Source: an uncultured bacterium (GTDB taxonomy: Bacteria; Verrucomicrobiota; Kiritimatiellia; RFP12; UBA1067). From it: 35,947 nt of DNA. This document shows positions 32,989 through 35,947 of the stretch, one piece after another. The notes below the pieces were generated by a model, which was not told the DNA's origin, ran no database searches, and was given only the letters and a program-made list of their open reading frames with translations. How positions within the stretch are numbered: the first letter of the stretch is position 1; every line of letters starts with the position of its first letter. A program made the translations under genes and the position numbers. The stretch spans positions 1-35,947 of the forward strand of contig CACZDG010000020.1 of NCBI GenBank assembly GCA_902779865.1, given 5' to 3'.

Positions 32989-34200
32989 TCACTCTTCTGT
33001 TGCATTCGGAACGATGTACGCCACGCGGACGGCACCCTGGCTGGTGACGCTCGCCACTGCGGAACCAACATTTGTCTTACCCGCGTTGTCGTTGCCTCTG
33101 ACAACCCAACTGGTAGGCGTACCAGATGCAAGCGTCGCGGGGACAAAGATGTCGTCATTTCCTTCGGGATAGGTGCCGCCATTGGCATCTAGGCACAACT
33201 GCCATTCGTTGCCAACCATGTCGTACAACCCCCAGTTGTTCGGAAGTCGAGAGCCGGACGGCTGCGTATTTTGGGCGTTGTATCTACGGTATTCGCAAAC
33301 AGCATATTGATTGCAAGTGGCTTGTGTTGCGCTGTCCGCCCCCCAGTAATACTTTGTTGTCGTACCGGCACGACAGGCGATCTCGTGCATGTAACTTGTT
33401 GGAAGGTCGAACGTCATTCCAGTCTTTTGGTTCAACCACGCGATGATGGGGTATTTGCCGGATATCAGCTGCGGTGTAGCGGACGGGTCTGCCGTTCCGC
33501 GCACATCATTGACGTATGGCAGAACGTGAGGGCGTAATCCGGCACTGTTCAGCGGGGTGTTATGCTCATCAGGATCCATGTTGACGAAACGCCAATACTG
33601 GCGGTTGGTAACAGGGAACACGGCGATGTAGTAGTCCTTCGTCGTCACCCACGTCGTCGTACCGCCGTCGCCCGTCTTGTATGTGCCAGCCGGAACTTTG
33701 CGTAGGGCAAGGTGCGTGTCCTTATACCGGTTCTGATTGTAGCGAGCATTTGAAAGGCTCTGTCCTTTTACGCCACCCATGGAATCACTTGCAGAAAAGA
33801 GCCCCTCGTATGTTACGGCATTGCTCACGAGATCGACGATCATGTAGTCGTTGCCCGCAGGCACCGAAATGGTGTAGAACTTGGCGGACATCTTGCAGTC
33901 CGACTGCTTCACTCCGGCTGGCGCGCCCGACCACGTAACCGTATAGGTACCCGGCAGCACATTCACGTTGGGCGCACCGTCGTAGGCGGTGTACGTCGTC
34001 CCATCGACAATCGTCGTGATGACGACGCGGCAGACGTTGCCCACTGTCGCATCGTCTCCGGCGACGGTATAGGTGATATCGACATTGTTGTTCCACGGCC
34101 AGCGCTGACGGACGCTGTCTATGGCGATTGTCGTGGCCGCGTCCGCAGCCGATGTAAACAATGCCAATGCGGCCGCAAAACCAAGGCATGTCGAGTTCAT
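32989..34200 (-). CDS. SUMF1/FGE-like secreted protein, copy B
   Basis: 403 aa from ATG at 34200 (the frame is open further right but the signal peptide MNSTCLGFAAALALFTSAADA fixes the start). N-domain about 22-125 is beta-rich (VRQRWPWNNNVDITYTVAGDD; GTYTVTWSGAPAGVK). C-domain about 165-400 has the formylglycine-generating enzyme-sulfatase fold pattern: YYIAVFPVTNRQYWRFVN, YMHEIACRAGTTTKYYWG, SRLPNNWGLYDMVGNEWQLC, and a closing GAVRVAYIVP. The catalytic Cys pair of true FGE near the end (a CR motif after the GGSW segment) is not there, so a binding or structural role is more likely than sulfatase activation. Close paralogue of the next gene. Confidence 0.8.
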   Translation of the reverse strand: MNSTCLGFAAALALFTSAADAATTIAIDSVRQRWPWNNNVDITYTVAGDDATVGNVCRVVITTIVDGTTYTAYDGAPNVNVLPGTYTVTWSGAPAGVKQSDCKMSAKFYTISVPAGNDYMIVDLVSNAVTYEGLFSASDSMGGVKGQSLSNARYNQNRYKDTHLALRKVPAGTYKTGDGGTTTWVTTKDYYIAVFPVTNRQYWRFVNMDPDEHNTPLNSAGLRPHVLPYVNDVRGTADPSATPQLISGKYPIIAWLNQKTGMTFDLPTSYMHEIACRAGTTTKYYWGADSATQATCNQYAVCEYRRYNAQNTQPSGSRLPNNWGLYDMVGNEWQLCLDANGGTYPEGNDDIFVPATLASGTPTSWVVRGNDNAGKTNVGSAVASVTSQGAVRVAYIVPNATEE

Positions 34201-34223
34201 CGTTTCTCTTCCTATTTCGCACC

Positions 34224-35444
34224 TCACTCTTCTGCATTTGGAACAATGTACGCCACGCGGACGGCACCAGAACCGTAGATACTCTCCTTTGCCGAACCGA
34301 CATCGGTTTTGCCCGCAGTGTCGTTGCCTCTGACGACATAACCGGCGGGAGTGCCGGAGGCGAGCGTCGCCGGGACAAAGATGTCGTCGTTCCCCTCCGG
34401 ATAGGTTCCGTCTTTGGCGTCGATGCACAGCTGCCAATCGTTGCCGACCATGTCGTAAAGCCCCCAGTTGTTCGGAAGTCTGGAGCCGACCGGCAGCATA
34501 TTGTTGGCGTTATGCCTTGAATACTCGCATACTGCGTATCGGCTGCAATCGGCCTGCGATGCACTGTCCGCTCCCCAGTAATATTTCGTCGTCGTCCCCG
34601 CGCGCGTCGCAATCTCGTGCATATACCGGGTGGGGATGTCGAACGCCATTCCCGTCTTTTCGTTCAGCCATGCGATGATCGGGAATTTCCCGGGCATCAT
34701 CTGCGGCGCGACGGAAGGATCCGCCGTTCCGCGCACGTCAATAATGTAGTTCAGAGGGCGCGAACGCAAATTGGAACTGTTCAGCGGGATATTATGCTCA
34801 TCAGGATCCATGTTGACGAAACGCAAATACTGGCGGTGGGTAACAGGGAACACGGCGATGTAGTAGTCCTTTGTCGTCGTCCAAGTCGTCGTGCCGCCGT
34901 CGCCCGTCTTGTACGTGCCTTTTGGAACTTTGCGGAGCGCGAGGTGGGTGTCCTTGTACTTGTTCTGGTTGTAGCGGGCATTCGAAAGTTCCTGTCCGCT
35001 GACGCCTTCAAGGACGTCTTCGCTCGTGAACAGTCCCTCGTAGGTGACTGCGCCCGTGGCGAGGTCGATGATCATGTAGTCGTCGCCCGACCTGACGGGA
35101 CGAGACGTCTGGATCGTCGCGAACATCTTGCAGTCTTCGCTTTTGACGCCGGGGGGAGGATCGTTCCACGTCACCGTGAACGTGCCCGGTTTCGCCGCGC
35201 CGATGGGGTCGTCGTACGCAATGTACGTCAGACCGTTCACCACGGCGATGATCCGCACCTTGCCCACCTTGCTGGCGAGATCGTCGCCGGTGACGGTGTA
35301 GGTGATATCGACCTTGTTGTTCCACGGCCAGCGCTGTTGCACGCTGTCGATGGCGACGCTTGCCGCATTCGCCTTCTGCGACGGCAGAAGCGCCACGGCG
35401 GCGCAGATTGCCACCGCGAGTCTTTTCAGTTTATTAGCGTTCAT
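34224..35444 (-). CDS. SUMF1/FGE-like secreted protein, copy A
   Basis: 406 aa, AAGGAAAG SD, signal peptide to about residue 27 (LLPSQKANA). Same two-domain layout as copy B and about three quarters identical by eye over the mature part (QQRWPWNNKVDITYTV; KDYYIAVFPVTHRQYLRFVN; RYMHEIATRAGTTTKYYWG; SRLPNNWGLYDMVGNDWQLC; GAVRVAYIVPNAEE). The signal peptides are unrelated, so the duplication or later gene conversion spared only the mature regions. Lacks the FGE catalytic Cys pair too. 23 nt upstream of copy B. Confidence 0.8.
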   Translation of the reverse strand: MNANKLKRLAVAICAAVALLPSQKANAASVAIDSVQQRWPWNNKVDITYTVTGDDLASKVGKVRIIAVVNGLTYIAYDDPIGAAKPGTFTVTWNDPPPGVKSEDCKMFATIQTSRPVRSGDDYMIIDLATGAVTYEGLFTSEDVLEGVSGQELSNARYNQNKYKDTHLALRKVPKGTYKTGDGGTTTWTTTKDYYIAVFPVTHRQYLRFVNMDPDEHNIPLNSSNLRSRPLNYIIDVRGTADPSVAPQMMPGKFPIIAWLNEKTGMAFDIPTRYMHEIATRAGTTTKYYWGADSASQADCSRYAVCEYSRHNANNMLPVGSRLPNNWGLYDMVGNDWQLCIDAKDGTYPEGNDDIFVPATLASGTPAGYVVRGNDTAGKTDVGSAKESIYGSGAVRVAYIVPNAEE

Positions 35445-35477
35445 TTCGTCTTTCCTTTTTACTTACACAGTCAAAGA

Positions 35478-35509
35478 TTTACACTTTACATTTTACACTT
35501 TACACTTTC
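35478..35509. repeat. TTTACA/TTTACAC short-repeat tract
   Basis: TTTACAC, TTTACA, TTTTACAC, TTTACAC follow in series and run into the last codons and stop of the gene at 35500. Degenerate 6-8-nt repeat of unknown role. Confidence 0.55.
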
Positions 35510-35947
35510 TCGATGATCGGCATGTCGATGTTGCGCTTCTTCGGGTTGAAGTTGATGCCGACGAGCGTCACGGGGCGCTCGCCGCCGATCCACTTGTCCG
35601 CGTAGCCGCGCTCGCGGATTTGCCTGATCGCCGCCTTCGCGCTCTTTCGGTACTTGAACTCGAACACGCACACCTCATTCGGCGTCTCGATCACCGCGTC
35701 GGCGTAGCCGAGCATCGTCGCGACCTCGGGTTGTGGATTCGCCCCCGTCATGGACGCAAAAAGCTGAAAGTAGCGTTTCGCCTCCGCCTCGTCCTTGATC
35801 TGCCAGTCTGGCGGGACGGACGCGTAGAGCCCGAACAACGACTCGCCTAGGTACCCCATCCAATCGCCAGAGGCTATCTGGCGTTTTGCCTTATCGACAA
35901 GCGTGTTGAACGGATCCTCGTCAAGTCCCATCGCCTGCGAGAGATAG
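35500..35947 (-). CDS. C-terminal part of an AAA-ATPase-like / PD-(D/E)XK nuclease-family protein (partial)
   Basis: About 149 codons, open to the right edge with no stop, so the gene begins outside. The visible part has the PD-(D/E)XK layout GYADAVIETPNEVCVFEFKYRKSAKAAIRQIRERGYADKW: Asp, then E-x-K in VFEFKY, with a following helix. It matches the C-terminal domain of DUF1703-type predicted AAA-ATPases common in gut anaerobes, often encoded in many copies. Their role is not established. It ends 55 nt before the SUMF1-like gene, on the same strand. Confidence 0.75.
   Translation of the reverse strand, partial: YLSQAMGLDEDPFNTLVDKAKRQIASGDWMGYLGESLFGLYASVPPDWQIKDEAEAKRYFQLFASMTGANPQPEVATMLGYADAVIETPNEVCVFEFKYRKSAKAAIRQIRERGYADKWIGGERPVTLVGINFNPKKRNIDMPIIEKV

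Noticed and set aside
1..35947. tRNA, rRNA, tmRNA or RNase P RNA genes
   Set aside because: No TpsiC-loop-like GGTTCGAATCC, rRNA signature or RNase P core was noticed on either strand, though structure search was not possible.

Overview
The window looks like a chromosomal segment of an anaerobic Gram-negative bacterium of the PVC group. A gut-type Kiritimatiellota/Verrucomicrobiota lineage is my best guess. The pointers are rubrerythrin, many lipoproteins and an outer-membrane beta-barrel, an envelope-polysaccharide export cluster, large secreted proteins of unknown function, and tandem sulfatase-modifying-factor (SUMF1)-like proteins. The taxonomic call is inference; no rRNA or tRNA gene was found. 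Most genes lie on the minus strand.

Layout. (1) 1-405: a 12-codon stub of a gene leaving the left edge, then a non-coding stretch with a strong hairpin. (2) 406-7274: eight minus-strand genes, tightly packed or overlapping by 1-4 nt, that form a lipoprotein/periplasmic cluster. It holds an LpoB-like lipoprotein, a YcfL-like lipoprotein, a periplasmic protein joining a new N-terminal domain to an LpoB-like domain, a membrane-anchored protein with the same new domain plus PEGA, two tandem-duplicated lipoproteins, a small lipoprotein and an unknown exported protein. (3) 7275-8570: 1.3 kb without a credible gene but rich in palindromes and short direct repeats. (4) 8571-13407: a biotin-dependent carboxyltransferase (OadA type), a family 2 glycosyltransferase, a DUF5009-type membrane acyltransferase and rubrerythrin. 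(5) 13481-24679: polA, aroA and a polysaccharide export operon (Wza-like lipoprotein, unknown secreted protein, beta-barrel, O-antigen ligase/polymerase-like protein, tyrosine kinase of the Wzc type). (6) 24818-27129: the ribosomal/SSB operon bL25-rpsF-ssb-rpsR-rplI with a good terminator. (7) 27253-30424: 3D-domain protein, ruvB, acpP, and divergent dinB. (8) 30516-35947: a secreted-protein operon with a PD-(D/E)XK protein fragment, two SUMF1-like paralogues, an unknown secreted protein and a glycoside-hydrolase-like protein.

How they work together. The export genes give a complete outer-membrane exit, inner-membrane co-polymerase/kinase and ligase, but no glycosyltransferases are inside the operon. 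In E. coli lpoB sits next to ycfL and LpoB activates the peptidoglycan synthase PBP1B, so the left cluster may form an elaborated cell-wall synthesis regulator. That is the best candidate here for an undescribed system.

A recurring regulatory theme is an extended -10 box (TGnTATACT-like) placed only 6-12 nt before the start codon of genes that lack a Shine-Dalgarno sequence (left-edge gene, oadA, glycosyltransferase, acyltransferase, polA, dinB). This implies leaderless or nearly leaderless mRNAs. Other notable points are an EPSP synthase with Ala in the GNSxT motif (expected to lower glyphosate sensitivity), a Tyr-rich 9-residue repeat at the N-terminus of the Wzc-like kinase, a terminator hidden inside the end of a convergent gene, and an apparent ATG-to-ACG start-codon change in the glycoside-hydrolase-like gene.
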